From Fragum whitleyi (taxonomy: Eukaryota; Mollusca; Bivalvia; Cardiida; Cardiidae), in NCBI GenBank assembly GCA_948146395.1, contig OX411544.1, positions 58,767,642-58,831,641 of the forward strand: DNA of 64,000 bases. Reading direction: 5' to 3'. Within the stretch, counting starts at the first letter, position 1, and every line of letters starts with the position of its first letter. Position numbers and translations under genes: made by a program. Shown here piece after piece: positions 36,193-47,002 of this stretch. Below the pieces are notes generated by a model. The model had not been told where the DNA came from and searched no databases. It worked only from the letters and a program-made list of their open reading frames with translations.

Positions 36193-36374
36193 TACCATGA
36201 ACTTCACGCCCGCGAAAGCATGTGCCCCGGTCGGTATGGCCTGACCGAGCCCGTGGACGGACGGGGACTCCCGGGGATCGTGAAGTAACATCTTTACCCC
36301 AGCGGCATCGTGCGGTCCGGTCATGTATTCATACTGCTCGACGTTTAGTGTCAGTTGTAGACCGGCTTCAACGC
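36193..36374 (-). CDS. DEG/ENaC channel exon: palm strand and LHDPRE region
   Basis: 182-nt exon with acceptor ACGTAG and donor GTGAGT (2 + 60 codons, ending phase 0). Encodes VEAGLQLTLNVEQYEYMTGP, followed by a segment with GVKMLLHDPRESPSVHGLGQ, and ends HAFAGVKFMV. GL.L.LN...(D/E)Y and the G(V/I)K(V/M)L(L/I)H(D)..E..P stretch are diagnostic of DEG/ENaC ectodomains. It is GC-richer than its AT-rich surroundings, as expected for a coding exon. The end of a family A MITE lies about 20 bases beyond the donor. Confidence 0.95.
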
Positions 36375-37330
36375 CTACGTGTAATACAGAGGGAAAATTA
36401 TTTACACTTATCGTGATTAATTCAAAATTTGATACATATAGATTTACACGTTTTCGGGACATTTCAGCCGCTCAGATTCAGTATTCCCACAAAAAAAGAA
36501 AGATGCAGAGTTCGCCAAGATCAGACTGCACGTTTTCGAAGGCTGGTATTGATCCATACTTCATTCTTTTGCTTTGCATATGTCGTAAACAGCATGAGGA
36601 TTGTTCATGTGTTTAGACTACTAGTATTAATTCAAATTTCGTTCATATCAATGATTTAGAAGAATCAGATATGGACAATTGTGTTATCAATGGGAAGGAG
36701 ATGTTACACCAACGATATTTTTCTAGAAGGCACGTTACATTGGAATATACTGTACTTCTTAGAAGAATTCATTTCTAGCACATTTAAATATTATCTTATT
36801 ACAAATCTATAATATTAAATTTCTGTTATAAAAAAAAGAACACTACCAAAATGACAATCAAATTGACAGTAGGCGTGATTTCTGTTTGGAAAAGATGTTT
36901 ACTTATTCATATGGTAAGAAAAATACGAGGGGTGATCGATAAATTTGTGTTTTTTTCATATTGAACTAATACAGGTAAGAATGCCTAGAATGAAGTAAGT
37001 TACATCATACAATAGGACTCTGTCGATTGAAAGCACAGTTTACTTTAAACGGAGCGGGCTCATAGCACATGCTAATAGCCGTTACGTGGCGTTGTCCGTA
37101 GCACTTCCGTTTAGTTATACAACTTAACTAAATTCTGCCATACACCTCGACGCGTTTTGAATCATTTTTCCGTTTGAATTTAAACATGAAATGTAGGAAG
37201 ATCAATCTACACATTGAAGGAAAACTTAAAAATGCTTTTCGATATTTATATAACGCTAAATTCTACGCAAGACACAACCTATGACGTATAATTTCTGATG
37301 TCAAAATTATATATTATCCTCAAAATGTCG
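36375..37330. other. Channel-gene intron, no exon seen
   Basis: AT-rich, no recognised repeat or frame; short frames around 36323-36659 are chance overlaps beside the exon. Confidence 0.45.
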
Positions 37331-38080
37331 TTAAGGTGGCAATGGACGGGGGCCTTCCGACTCTATAAACCGGAAGTGGGGTTACGTTTATTTTACGGCT
37401 CTTTTTGTGCGTTGTTTAAAAAGACCGGTTTTCGTAAGATTCTGCTTATGGAAATAACGCAGAATAATGATGGTAAAACTTCATAACTAAGCTTCTTTTC
37501 AACATTTGATGTCAATTGAATGACTGGATCATTAAATTCAACAATTTAAATGCGTTAAAACCGTCATTATATAAGGAGGAGTCACTGTAAAATAACGGAA
37601 AACTTTCTTATATGCATGGGAAGGTATGCTGAATTTTTTACCAAATAAAGGAATACTTTTGGTTTTAAACATATCGGAAAATAAGAAATATTCATTCGGT
37701 AATTTCTACAAAAAATAGGTTTTTTGTGACATTTTTACCCAGTAAAATTACTTAAATTAGTACATTTTCAACTTTTGAAGGCAAATTGTGCAAATGCAAT
37801 TGATCAAAGAGAAAGTTTCTTGGCAACAGCCATTGGGTACATGTATAAGGTATATCAAAATGTACTGTGTTTATACTAGACTTAAAGCGAATATAAACGT
37901 TTTACTGAAAAATGGTCAATACCACTCAAGGGCAGATAACTCTAGCATGAAAACGAGCGTGGAAAGATACCCTCAAAATTTGATATAATGACTACACAAT
38001 GTTAATCTACAACATATGTGACCAAGAAAAAAATTCATTTGGCGGAAAAAAATGACGCCATGTGTCCATTGCTACCTTAA
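37331..38080. mobile_element. piggyBac-like TTAA MITE, full copy
   Basis: TTAAGGTGGCAATGGAC at the left and GTCCATTGCTACCTTAA at the right; 750 bp including TTAA on both sides. The interior matches 55866-56496 (TTTCATAACTAAGCTTCTTT-like, GAAGGTATGCTGAATTTTT). No intact transposase frame. Confidence 0.8.
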
Positions 38081-38225
38081 GTGATCATCCAATCAGTATC
38101 CAATGTTAAATTACAGAACACCTCATACAAATAAGCAATAAACCATTAACTCGAATTTATCGATCATCCCTCATATGTTAACTTTAAAAAGGAATAAATG
38201 TTTTGTATATTTAAAACATGTTTTG

Positions 38226-38330
38226 TATGAGAAAAAATATCTAACGAGGTTTGGAGATTTGATAATTGTCGAGGCTCTGTCAAGACAATTATCAATTACC
38301 ACAACTTAGTTAGATATTTTTTGATACAAT
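38226..38330. repeat. Family D hairpin element, copy 3
   Basis: AAATATCTAACGAGGTTTGG and CACAACTTAGTTAGATATTT arms with GATAATTGTCGAGGCTCTGT in the inner loop, matching copy 2. Confidence 0.7.
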
Positions 38331-38399
38331 ACACTATATATGTATTATATCTATCTATTTACGAAAGACCGGTAGTGACTTCTTTTATTCACACTTCAC

Positions 38400-38812
38400 G
38401 CTTCAAACTTCAAACATATGATATTGAAATGTGAAATGTGAAGTGTGAACTATGAAATGTGAAGTGTGAACTTTGAAGTGTGAAGTGTGAACTATGAAAT
38501 GTGAAGTGTGAACTGTGAAGTATGAACTTTGAAGTGTGAAGTATGAAGTGTGAAGTATGAAGTGTGAACTTTGAAGTTTGAAGTATGAAATGTGAACTTT
38601 GAAGTGTGAACTGTGAACTATGAAATGTGAAGTGTGAAGTTTGAAGTATGAACTGTGAAGTGTGAGGTATGAACTGTGAAGTATGAAGTGTGAACTGTGA
38701 AGTGTGAAGTATGAAGTGTGAAGTATGAAGTGTGAACTACGAAGTGAGAAGTATGAAGTGTGAACTTTGAAGTTTGAAGTGTGAAGTGTGAAACGTGAAT
38801 TGTAAACTAGGA
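38400..38812. repeat. Decamer tandem array, left arm of an inverted pair
   Basis: About 40 units of a 10-base repeat of the form GAAGTGTGAA, GAACTTTGAA, GAAGTATGAA, GAACTGTGAA. The array gives long open frames of His-Thr-Ser-(His/Tyr)-Phe type on the minus strand because 10 bases x 3 contains no stop; these are not genes. Confidence 0.92.
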
Positions 38813-38847
38813 AGTTTACATATATGGCAACTTTGAAAAAAATCAAC

Positions 38848-39310
38848 TTCACATTTCACACTTCACAGTTCACACTTCACAGTTCACACTTCACACTTCA
38901 TAGTTCACACTTCACACTTCAAAGTTCACACTTCATACTTCACATTTCATACTTCACACTTCAAAGTTCACACTTCAAAGTTCACACTTCACAGTTCACA
39001 CTTCATTCTTCATACTGCACACTTCAAAGTTCATACTTCATACTTCACACTTCAAAGTTCACACTTGACAGTTCACACTTCAAACTTCATACTTCACACT
39101 TCATACTTCACACTTCACAGTTCACACTTCATACTTCACAGTTCATACTTCACACTTCACAGTTCATACTTCAAACTTCACACTTCACAGTTCACACTTC
39201 ACACTTCACAGTTCACACTTCACACTTCAAACTTCACACTTCACATTTCATAGTTCACACTTCACAGTTCACACTTCAAAGATATTATGTTTGAAATGTG
39301 AAGTGAGAAG
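38848..39310. repeat. Decamer tandem array, right arm of an inverted pair
   Basis: About 45 units of the reverse complement of the left array (TTCACACTTC, TTCACAGTTC, TTCATACTTC, TTCAAAGTTC). The ~35-base spacer between arms includes AACTAGGAAGTTTACATATA. Confidence 0.92.
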
Positions 39311-39683
39311 TTTGAATTTAAGAAATGTCACCTCCAGTTCACGCTTCAGAGTTCACATTTCAAAGAAAATATGTTTTGGGAGCTCCGTAAATTAGATATT
39401 TGAAAACAAAATAAAAGATCGGTTCAAGTATAGATCAACCGTAGATCAATCGCATTTCAAACGTTCTTTCAAGGAAGGTAGAATGGCCATTTTAGGTTCA
39501 GGTAATGGTCCAAGTTGGAAAGGTTAAGATCCTAGTCAGTCTGCGCAGTCCACGCAGTCTGACTAAGATCGACACTTTACGTACTACCCATATGGTTCCT
39601 CTTTGCGCGACGGGTAACAATTACAGCTATTCTCTGATTTTGTTCTAAAGAATTATATCCGTAGCTATCTGTTGACCGCGTAG

Positions 39684-39942
39684 TTAACCCTTGTCATGCT
39701 GAACCCGGGATAGTCCTGCCTTGACAGGAGCTATAGACAAACATCAGCCTGCACATAATGTGCAGTCTGATCTTTGCCTATAGCACCTATTTTTCTTTAT
39801 TTTTTTGAAACGAGAAAAGCTAAAAAAAATAATTTTCAAAATAAATTCCCTCTCACATACAGTGAATTTGGCGCTTTGAGCACTAAGATCTTGTTGCAAA
39901 TTTGTCAAGATTTTTTTTTATTTAGCATGACAAGGGTTAAGA
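39684..39942. mobile_element. Family I MITE with TTAA ends (piggyBac-like)
   Basis: TTAACCCTTGTCATGCTGAA at the left and TTTAGCATGACAAGGGTTAA at the right, about 258 bp. TTAA target plus CCCTT ends suggests piggyBac mobilisation (inference). Contains an internal hairpin CTGCACATAATGTGCAG. Confidence 0.72.
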
Positions 39943-40030
39943 CTCTCCTCGGACTGTGTGGATGCACAGGGTGATCCAAGGCGAAACATCGCGTACACGT
40001 GAGATTGTTTGAAATGGCACACACATTCGC
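39943..40030. mobile_element. Family C MITE remnant, adjacent to a channel exon
   Basis: CGGACTGTGTGGATGCACAG followed by GAGATTGTTTGAAATGGCAC ACACA is a diverged family C right end. It lies within about 10-15 bases of the donor of exon 40041-40156 and is separated from any left part by the family I element. Confidence 0.5.
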
Positions 40031-40040
40031 ATAAATGTAC

Positions 40041-40156
40041 CTGAAGAAGATACTTTCATGTCACTGTTCTTGTTGTTAAATATAAAACACACTCCATGGT
40101 CCGTAAATATCATCTCGAAATCGTTCTCACTACATTCAGATTTATCCCAATGGCAG
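40041..40156 (-). CDS. DEG/ENaC channel exon: first disulfide segment
   Basis: 116-nt exon with acceptor TTTCAG and donor GTACAT (1 + 38 codons + 1). Encodes CHWDKSECSENDFEMIF followed by TDHGVCFIFNN. Cys...Cys...F..(I/V)(F)T..G.C(Y/F).FN is one of the most conserved ectodomain signatures of DEG/ENaC channels; the cysteines pair within the finger/palm. The last base G joins GC of the next exon to form Gly. A degenerate family C MITE end lies about 10-15 bases into the following intron. Confidence 0.94.
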
Positions 40157-41048
40157 CTGAAAAAAAATAATAGCAGAATGCCGGTGGAATAAAATCAAAT
40201 TACGAGGTTTTGTTCGCATAGGGTTTGAGAAAACCTTCTTTAGGCGAATTCCCTCAGTCTTCATTAAAGACAAGGTTTAGTTATAAGGGTATGCCCATAT
40301 TTGTTTTTACGGAAGTGTATAAATCATGGAACGTTTTCTGAAGATAATTGCAGCTATTCATTCTGAGTATTTTTTCTTGTCTCACTATTCGCGTTGAGCA
40401 CATCCTATTAATTTAACGCAGGGCTGAAGATGTGACTAGTATGGCAAAAAAAGATGGAAATTTACTTGTATCAATTATTGTAACAATCGTGCGATTTTCT
40501 TATAATTTAGATTTTTATTTAATCATCTAAAAGGTACGCGATCGATCGATAAATATAAAAAACAAACAGGATTAAAGAAAAGTTTAATAGTAGGAAAAAG
40601 CCAAGCGAACTTCCTTAATATGATGTTTACAGCTTTATGTTCAAGAAAGGAAAGTGCCTGTGAACGTTAGCGGTCGCTTTCCTACTTTCTTATCCTGAAC
40701 GGCGTGCTTGCTTTAGGAGTTCGCGATAATCGGCGAGCAAACTGACGAAGTGACTAGCAGAGCAAACTCGCTATTTAGCACAAACCGTGCGCTGAAGATA
40801 GGGCTGCGAGTGCTTTTAGTTAAAGGGCTGGGCTGGTCGATCGCTTATAATCTATGGTGAGATCTCTAAACAACCAGACAAATCTGTGTTTAAATCAAAA
40901 CACACCAAAGGAATCGCTGAATAATATGATTTACAAGAATGTAGTTTTGGGGCGTTTTTAATCATTTCGGAGCGTTTCTGAAAGATTTTACAGGGTTTTG
41001 ATAGAATTGAACACGCGATAGGAATTCTATGAATTGAACGCTGATCTT
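40157..41048. other. Channel-gene intron, no exon seen
   Basis: No recognised repeat; mixed AT-rich sequence. Confidence 0.45.
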
Positions 41049-41480
41049 CAGTTAACAATCTCGTGAAATTGATAAGGTGAATGATTTTGGAATTATTATG
41101 GAATGAAATTGAATGAGTGCGACGAGTGAGTTTTAATTGAAATTAAAGGGAAGCAATCCTATGTCGCTAAATTTGTTCAGGACGAAAAAATTAGCTATAT
41201 TCATTACCTCCCCTTATTAAAATACATATAAGTTCTATAAACAGCTTTCTAATTCTTCAAGAACCTATCAGACGCTTACAATTTATATTGTATAAAAAAT
41301 CGCATTTTTTTTAAATTATTTTGGATAAAGTTGATTATTCTATCTTTTGTATTCGTTTTGGAGCGTTTTTGAATGGTAGTAGTGAGCGTTAGGAATATTT
41401 AAATTGAGCGTTTATTGAGCTTTTTAGAATGATTATGAATGACGCTACACGGACAAGTTTATTCCACGCATGTACAGCTA
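41049..41480 (+). mobile_element. Family A MITE (copy A6)
   Basis: Left end CAGTTAACAATCTCGTGAAA, body with TTAGCTATATTCATTACCTC and TTGGAGCGTTTTTGAATGG. The right end is degenerate (GTACAGCTAATC). Confidence 0.7.
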
Positions 41481-41659
41481 ATCTTGATTGAACATAACTA
41501 GGGATAGGTGGTGTAAACCTAAGAAACGGCGCGTGTTATTTGAATTATGATAAATTGTTAGAAATAAAGACGTTTCGACCATAATCTTTCAAAAAATCTG
41601 TTCACATCGGCTAGTTTCAATCCGGTCCACGTAGATTGCGCTGTCCACTTTATCTGACC

Positions 41660-41785
41660 AGCCCAGCGTTCAGGATGAAAACGTTTAAGAAATGGCATCC
41701 CCATTTGCACGGATAATCACGTGCAAAGCGGGGATACCATTCTTAAACGTTTGCAAATGTATTTATATCCTGAACTCTGGCCAGG
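41660..41785. mobile_element. Family H MITE (copy 2)
   Basis: GCCCAGCGTTCAGGATGAAA at the left and ATCCTGAACTCTGGCC at the right. The interior has CGTTTAAGAATGG-like arms. It ends about 50 bases from the donor of channel exon 41832-41996. Confidence 0.7.
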
Positions 41786-41831
41786 ATGATCACCTTTCGT
41801 ACTCGTGTTTCCAAGATGAGCTATGACTTAC

Positions 41832-41996
41832 CTAACTATAAAATCCTCCTTGTTGTGAGCCAATGTCCTATATAACTCTTCCATTGACAGTTCTGTTGCG
41901 TTATAATACTGAAGGTCGGTTTGTGTCATGTTTCTAGTCCGGGAGAACATGTGTTCAATCAGCTGATACTGCCCACGGCCCGCAGCGGCTGAGGCT
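41832..41996 (-). CDS. DEG/ENaC channel exon: finger region
   Basis: 165-nt exon with acceptor TTTCAG and donor GTAAGT (1 + 54 codons + 2). Encodes ASAAAGRGQYQLIEHMFSR and then a segment ending LYRTLAHNKEDFIV. The pattern of a short helix, a Leu-x-x-x-x-His element and Asp-Phe-Ile before a cysteine pair is typical of the finger domain between post-TM1 and the first disulfide. NMT and NAT are potential N-glycosylation sites. Phase fits both neighbours. Recognition rests on position and phase as much as motif, because fingers are the most variable part of the family. Confidence 0.9.
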
Positions 41997-42414
41997 CTGA
42001 AAGGACGACGTACATTGGTTTGTTATGAACTTAAACTTTTAAATGTAAGGGGTATGTGACAGATAGACCCAATTTTGATATTTTGACCTTGAAGTTTGAC
42101 ATTGACCTTCGGAGAATCTGAACATCTATTTTACACATCTACGTATCATAGTTATTGTCTTGGCCCAACTACTCAGAAATACGGTCATCTATGTAGGACC
42201 TATACCCCAGAATAACCCAAATTTTACGCACATTTACAAATTAAGCCAGGCGCGTTCGTTTTCGTTTAACAATTTTCATTTTCGACGTTTTCTTCTGTTA
42301 TAAGCACAATTCGCAGATAGCTATCCCCGCCCATTGATACAACCTCAGATAGTAAAACGTTGTTTTTTGTAATAAAAATATTTCTTTAATGCTTTTCGGT
42401 GGTTTATCGAGAAA

Positions 42415-42520
42415 TAGCGGTAGATTATCACTTGATTATCTCACCGCAAAAGCAGTGAAATTATCAAAAACTTATACCCTGCTTTGGTGCATTTCATCCT
42501 AGCTGACGTCATCTATGCGG
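42415..42520 (-). repeat. Family E repeat, second copy
   Basis: Reverse of the 1-95 sequence: TGAAATTATCAAAAACTTAT ACCC, then GCATTTCATCC and CTGACGTCATCTA. It has the same inner palindrome. Confidence 0.6.
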
Positions 42521-42656
42521 GCCGAAATAAGTGACGTCACAATGAACGTTGCATAGCAATCACGCGCAAAATGACGCGCCTTACGAAAATATGTCCTTGA
42601 AATGTCACATTTTGTCTCATTTTTGCATTAAAGAAATAGAATAATCGTATGTTTTT

Positions 42657-42777
42657 CGTGTAAGATCGATAAATATTTCATTTCGTGAACAACAAAAGCT
42701 ATATTTTCACTCTCTGCCACTCGTGAAAATATAGCTTTTGTTGTTCACTCAATGAAATATAAATCGATCTTACACTG
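42657..42777. repeat. Long near-perfect hairpin upstream of the LINE
   Basis: Arms of about 55 bases containing GTAAGATCGAT, ATATTTCATT and GTGAACAACAAAAGCTATAT TTTCAC, inverted after an ~11-base loop. Only a few mismatches. Non-coding. Confidence 0.85.
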
Positions 42778-42860
42778 AAACAAACGATTAACCTCGATAA
42801 TAAACGATTATACGAGCATGCCCAGAGGGACAGAGTAATGTTAATAACAATTCAAATAGT

Positions 42861-43605
42861 ATGCCGGGCAACCCGAGTGGAAATACCGTTATGCCAACGA
42901 ACGCTGACATAATGACGTGTTTAAATGGGATAAGCGGCCGTTTAATTAGTATTGAAACCCAGCTCAAGAAAATAGACTTACTGGAGAAAAAAGTTGATAA
43001 TTTTGAAAATGAAATGAAAAAAATCCGTGAATCGATTAACTCGAACAAAAGTGAACTTGATTTGCGATTGGTCGATATTGAGGCTAGGGTTGGCAGCACT
43101 GATTTCACTTTGGGCAATGTAAATGACAAATTAATCGACCCTGAGAAGGAGAAGGACTCTTTGAAAGAAGAGATCACATACTTACAATCTCAGTCTATGA
43201 GGAATAATTTGGTATTTGGCAATATCGATGAATGCCCCGTGCATCAGGTTGAGGATTCAGAGCTAGTCATAAAAGATTTTTTGAGAGAAAAAAATGAACA
43301 TTGCCGAAGGTTTAGTGGAGAAAATGAGTTTTGAACGCGTTCATCGAATGGGTCCTAGATCAGATGGCAAGTGCAGATCTATCGTTGCCAAATTCACGAA
43401 TTTCAAAGACAGAGAATACGTGCGAAAGCAGTGGAAAGCGCTTGAAGGTTCCAAGTATTTTGTGATAGAGCAATTCCCAAAGGACATAATAAGTAAAAGA
43501 AAGAAGCTGTTACCAATACTTAAGGACTATAAGAAAAAGGGGAAGAAGGCATGGCTCTCATACGACAAGTTATATGTCGAGGGTAAACTGGTCGAAATTA
43601 AATAG
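42861..43605 (+). pseudogene. LINE ORF1 protein, split by a +1 frameshift
   Basis: Reads MPGNPSGN... with a long Leu/Lys/Glu coiled coil (about residues 28-110), then SMRNNLVFGNI, the start of an RRM-like domain as in L1-type ORF1 proteins. The frame is lost at 43288-43294 (AAAAAAA, one A too many) and resumes one base over with FERVHRMG, CRSIVAKFTNFKDREYV and a C-terminal domain containing LPILKDYKKKGKKAWLSYDK, ending at TAG 43603-43605. ORF1 proteins bind element RNA as trimers and act as chaperones. The A-run could also be a sequencing error. Confidence 0.85.
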
Positions 43606-46600
43606 GAGCGCGCGGAGGATGATATCAAGGTTCTCTCGTGGAACGTGAATGGTTTATCTTCTGAGAAAAAACAGTCAGAGGAATTTGTTTCAATTTTATC
43701 AAAACATGACATCATATTTTTATATGAAACTTGGTGTAGTAAAGAGAGTAATATCGATATCAGTGGTTACTTTTCACATAACTTTTATAGAAAATTCCAG
43801 AATAGAAAAGCTAGAAGAAGAAGTGGGGGTTTTGCACTTTACTATAAAGAACACTTGCAGCCCGGAATTAAAATTATTCGAAATCATAATGACACATTAG
43901 TATGGATCAAATTAGATCGTGAATTCTTTTCTTTAGAGCAGGACATTTTAATGTGTGGCGTATACATTTGGGGAGAGGATTCGCCTGCATATAATTTCGT
44001 AAATGTAGATTTATTCAATTTGTTAGAAAATGATATTTCAGAGTTCGAGAGTGAGGGTTTGATTTATTTGGTGGGTGATTGGAATGGCAGAGTGGGAGAA
44101 AAACATGATTTTATTGTATTTGATAATTATAACCCATGTATTGATGATTCAGATTATGTACCCGATTTTGATATGCCGCGGTCTACGATGGATCGCGTTT
44201 GTAATGGTTTTGGTACCCGGTTGCTTGATCTTTGTCGGTCTACCGGTATACGTATAGCTAATGGTCGCCTTTACAATGATTTGCACGGGAATTTTACTTA
44301 CATCAATTATAACAGTGCCACAGTTATAGATTATCTATTGACTAAACCCGAGGGTTTCAATTTAATGAGCGGATTTTCAATTGGGCCGTTCAACGCACAT
44401 AGTGATCACGCCTATTTATCATTTTCTTTACAGCGTACGACTGTTGTTGAAAATACGGAACCGACGCACGAGTATTTTTATAAATGGGACGAAAAAGGTC
44501 GTAACAATTTTCGTGCTAGTATTATTGAAAAATTACCAAAGTTCAATAATTTAATTAACAATACCGATATCTCCTGCAGAAATTCGATAAATAACTTAGT
44601 TAATTCTTTTTCGATGTTAATAACTGATACAGCGGACCAATTATTCCGTAAATCAAGGACAATTTATTCACATAATAATTTTAATAATAATTTCACTGAA
44701 AGTCAAGTTTGTAAAGACACAGATTGGTTCGATGGTGAATGTCGACGGGCGCGTAAATTATATGAAAATGCATTGCAAGTTTTTAATCGTAACAGTTCAG
44801 AGCGTAATAGAAAGGAGTTTTGTACGCTGAAGAAAGTTTACAAAAAACTTTGTAAAAGGAAAAAAAATGAGTTTGAAAAAAAGCGGATATCAGAAATATG
44901 TGAAATGAAAAATAGCAATCCCAGGGAATTTTGGAAATATTTTAAGAAAAAACATTCTAAAGGCGCATTGATTCCTACAAATGATTTCAAAGAATATTTT
45001 TCCCTATTAGGATCAGCTGAGTTTAATTCTAGTAACATCGAAGCTGATAATTTCTGTAAAAACCATAATTTCAATGAAAGATGTTCATTCGAGGAACTCG
45101 ATGCACGTATAACTACATCGGAAGTAATAAAAGCAATTAATTCTTTAAAAAAGGGTAAATCGATGGGAACTGATAATATTATGAACGAATATTTGATTGA
45201 AAGGGTAGATATTTTATCTTCACATCTTTGCGATATTTTTAATTCTATTTTAGATTCCGGTGTCTTCCCGGATAAATGGACTGAAGGAATTATTGTCCCT
45301 ATTCACAAAAAGGGCTCTACTACTGATGTGAATAACTATCGAGGCGTTACATTATTAAATTGCCTCTCAAAATTATTTACAATTATTATCAATAACCGCA
45401 TAACTAAATTTTGTAATGAAAATTCTGTGATTTCTGATGCCCAGTTTGGCTTTAGAAAAGGACTTTCAACTACAGATGCAATATTTACATTATTAAACAT
45501 TGTACAAAAATTCTTAAATGAAAACAAACGACTTTACTGTGTTTTTGTAGACTTGAAAAAGTGTTTTGATTCCATAAACAGAAATGCGTTATGGTTAAAA
45601 TTATTTAGAAGTGGTATCAAAGGGAAACTACTCCGAATTTTAAAAGACATGTATAATAAAGTTAGCTCTTGTATACGAAATAATGGAGAAATCTCGGATT
45701 GTATAGATTTTGCAACTGGTTTAAGACAGGGGGAGACAATATCTCCTATTCTTGTTTCATTATTTCTAGAAGACCTAGAGTTGTATTTATTTGATAACAC
45801 ACAATCTGGAATAGAAATCGGTTTAATACAAATTATAGTACTGCTATTCGCTGATGATATGGTCATTTTCGGTAAATCTCCTGAAGAACTCCAAACTAAT
45901 ATCGATAAGTTATCAGAATATTGTAATAAATGGTGTCTAGAAATAAATGCTGATAAAACCAAAACAATGGTCTTTAGAAAAAAAGGTAAATTGTTAGTTA
46001 ACGAAAAGTGGTCGATTAATGGATCAATTCTGGAATCAGTAGACAATTTTAACTACTTAGGTACTGTATTTCACTATACCGGAAATTTTTCACTTAACCA
46101 AGAATACCTAGCAGGTAAAGCTCTCAAGGCATTAAACGTTTTATTAAACAATTCCATAAAACTAAAGCTTAAAACTAGTATTTATTGTGAACTATTTGAT
46201 GCATTTGTAGGTTCGATCCTAAATTATTCCTGTGAAATTTGGGGTTTCAGTAAAACAAAGGTAATAGAAAGAATACATCTTAAATTTTGTAAACGTATTC
46301 TACAAGTTCGCGCCAGTACTAGTTCAATGGCAGTTTACGGAGAACTTGGCCGTGTTCCAATGTATTTCTCGAGATACATAAGAATTATTAATTACTGGTT
46401 TAAAATTCTAAATACCAAAAATATTATTTTAGCAAATGTTTACTCACAATCTCTCGATGACTTTAAAATCGGTAAAAAGAATTGGATTACTAATGTTAAA
46501 ACCATTCTAGATAATTATGGGTTCTCAAACGTTTTCGAAAATCCATCGTTGTACAATAAAGATTTGTTCTTATCGGAATTTAGGGCAGAAATTGTTAGAC

Positions 46601-47002
46601 TGTTTTACGCAAGAATGGGCTGCAAACATAAGAGATAGCACTGCTTTAGGCCTTTTGAAAAACATCAAAAATTCTTTTTGCATTGAAAAATGTTTAAATG
46701 ACATACCTTTTTCGCTTAGAACATATCTGTGTAAATTAAGAATGTCCGCACATTCCTTACGAATTCAAACTGACAGATTCAGCAACAACAGAGTTCCAAG
46801 AAACGAACGAATATGTTTAATGTGTGAAAGTTGCGAAATAGAAGATGAATAGCATTTCATTCTCGAATGTAAAAACTACGTTAAACTAAGAAAGAAATAT
46901 ATCGACAAGTATTACTTTAAGAATCACAGTATGAATAAACTAGTAATTCTTTTTTCAACAGACGATTTACATTACCCTTACAAACTTAGCGCTGTATACT
47001 AA
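43606..47002 (+). pseudogene. LINE ORF2: AP-like endonuclease and reverse transcriptase
   Basis: Main open stretch (to 46638) begins VLSWNVNGL (endonuclease start) with YETW, GGFALYY, GDWNGRVG and a final SDH, then RT with YRGVTLLNCLSKLF, FGFRKGLSTTDA, FVDLKKCFDSI, GLRQGETISP and the catalytic FADD (numbering from 43645: EN 1-260, RT about 490-800, FADD 735-738). There is no in-frame ATG between the ORF1 TAG (43603-43605) and the endonuclease; the codon at 43645 is GTG. A +1 shift near 46590-46605 moves the tail to the frame with CFTQEWAANIRDS and a C-terminal cysteine motif (CLMCESCEIEDE), interrupted by TAG at 46850-46852 and continuing HFILECKNY to TAA at 47000-47002. The enzyme nicks DNA and primes reverse transcription there. 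Confidence 0.9.

Noticed and set aside
38403..39294. Open frames of 149 and 156 codons rich in HTSHF repeats
   Set aside because: They come from the 10-base tandem arrays and appear on both strands; no start or splice context, no unique domain.
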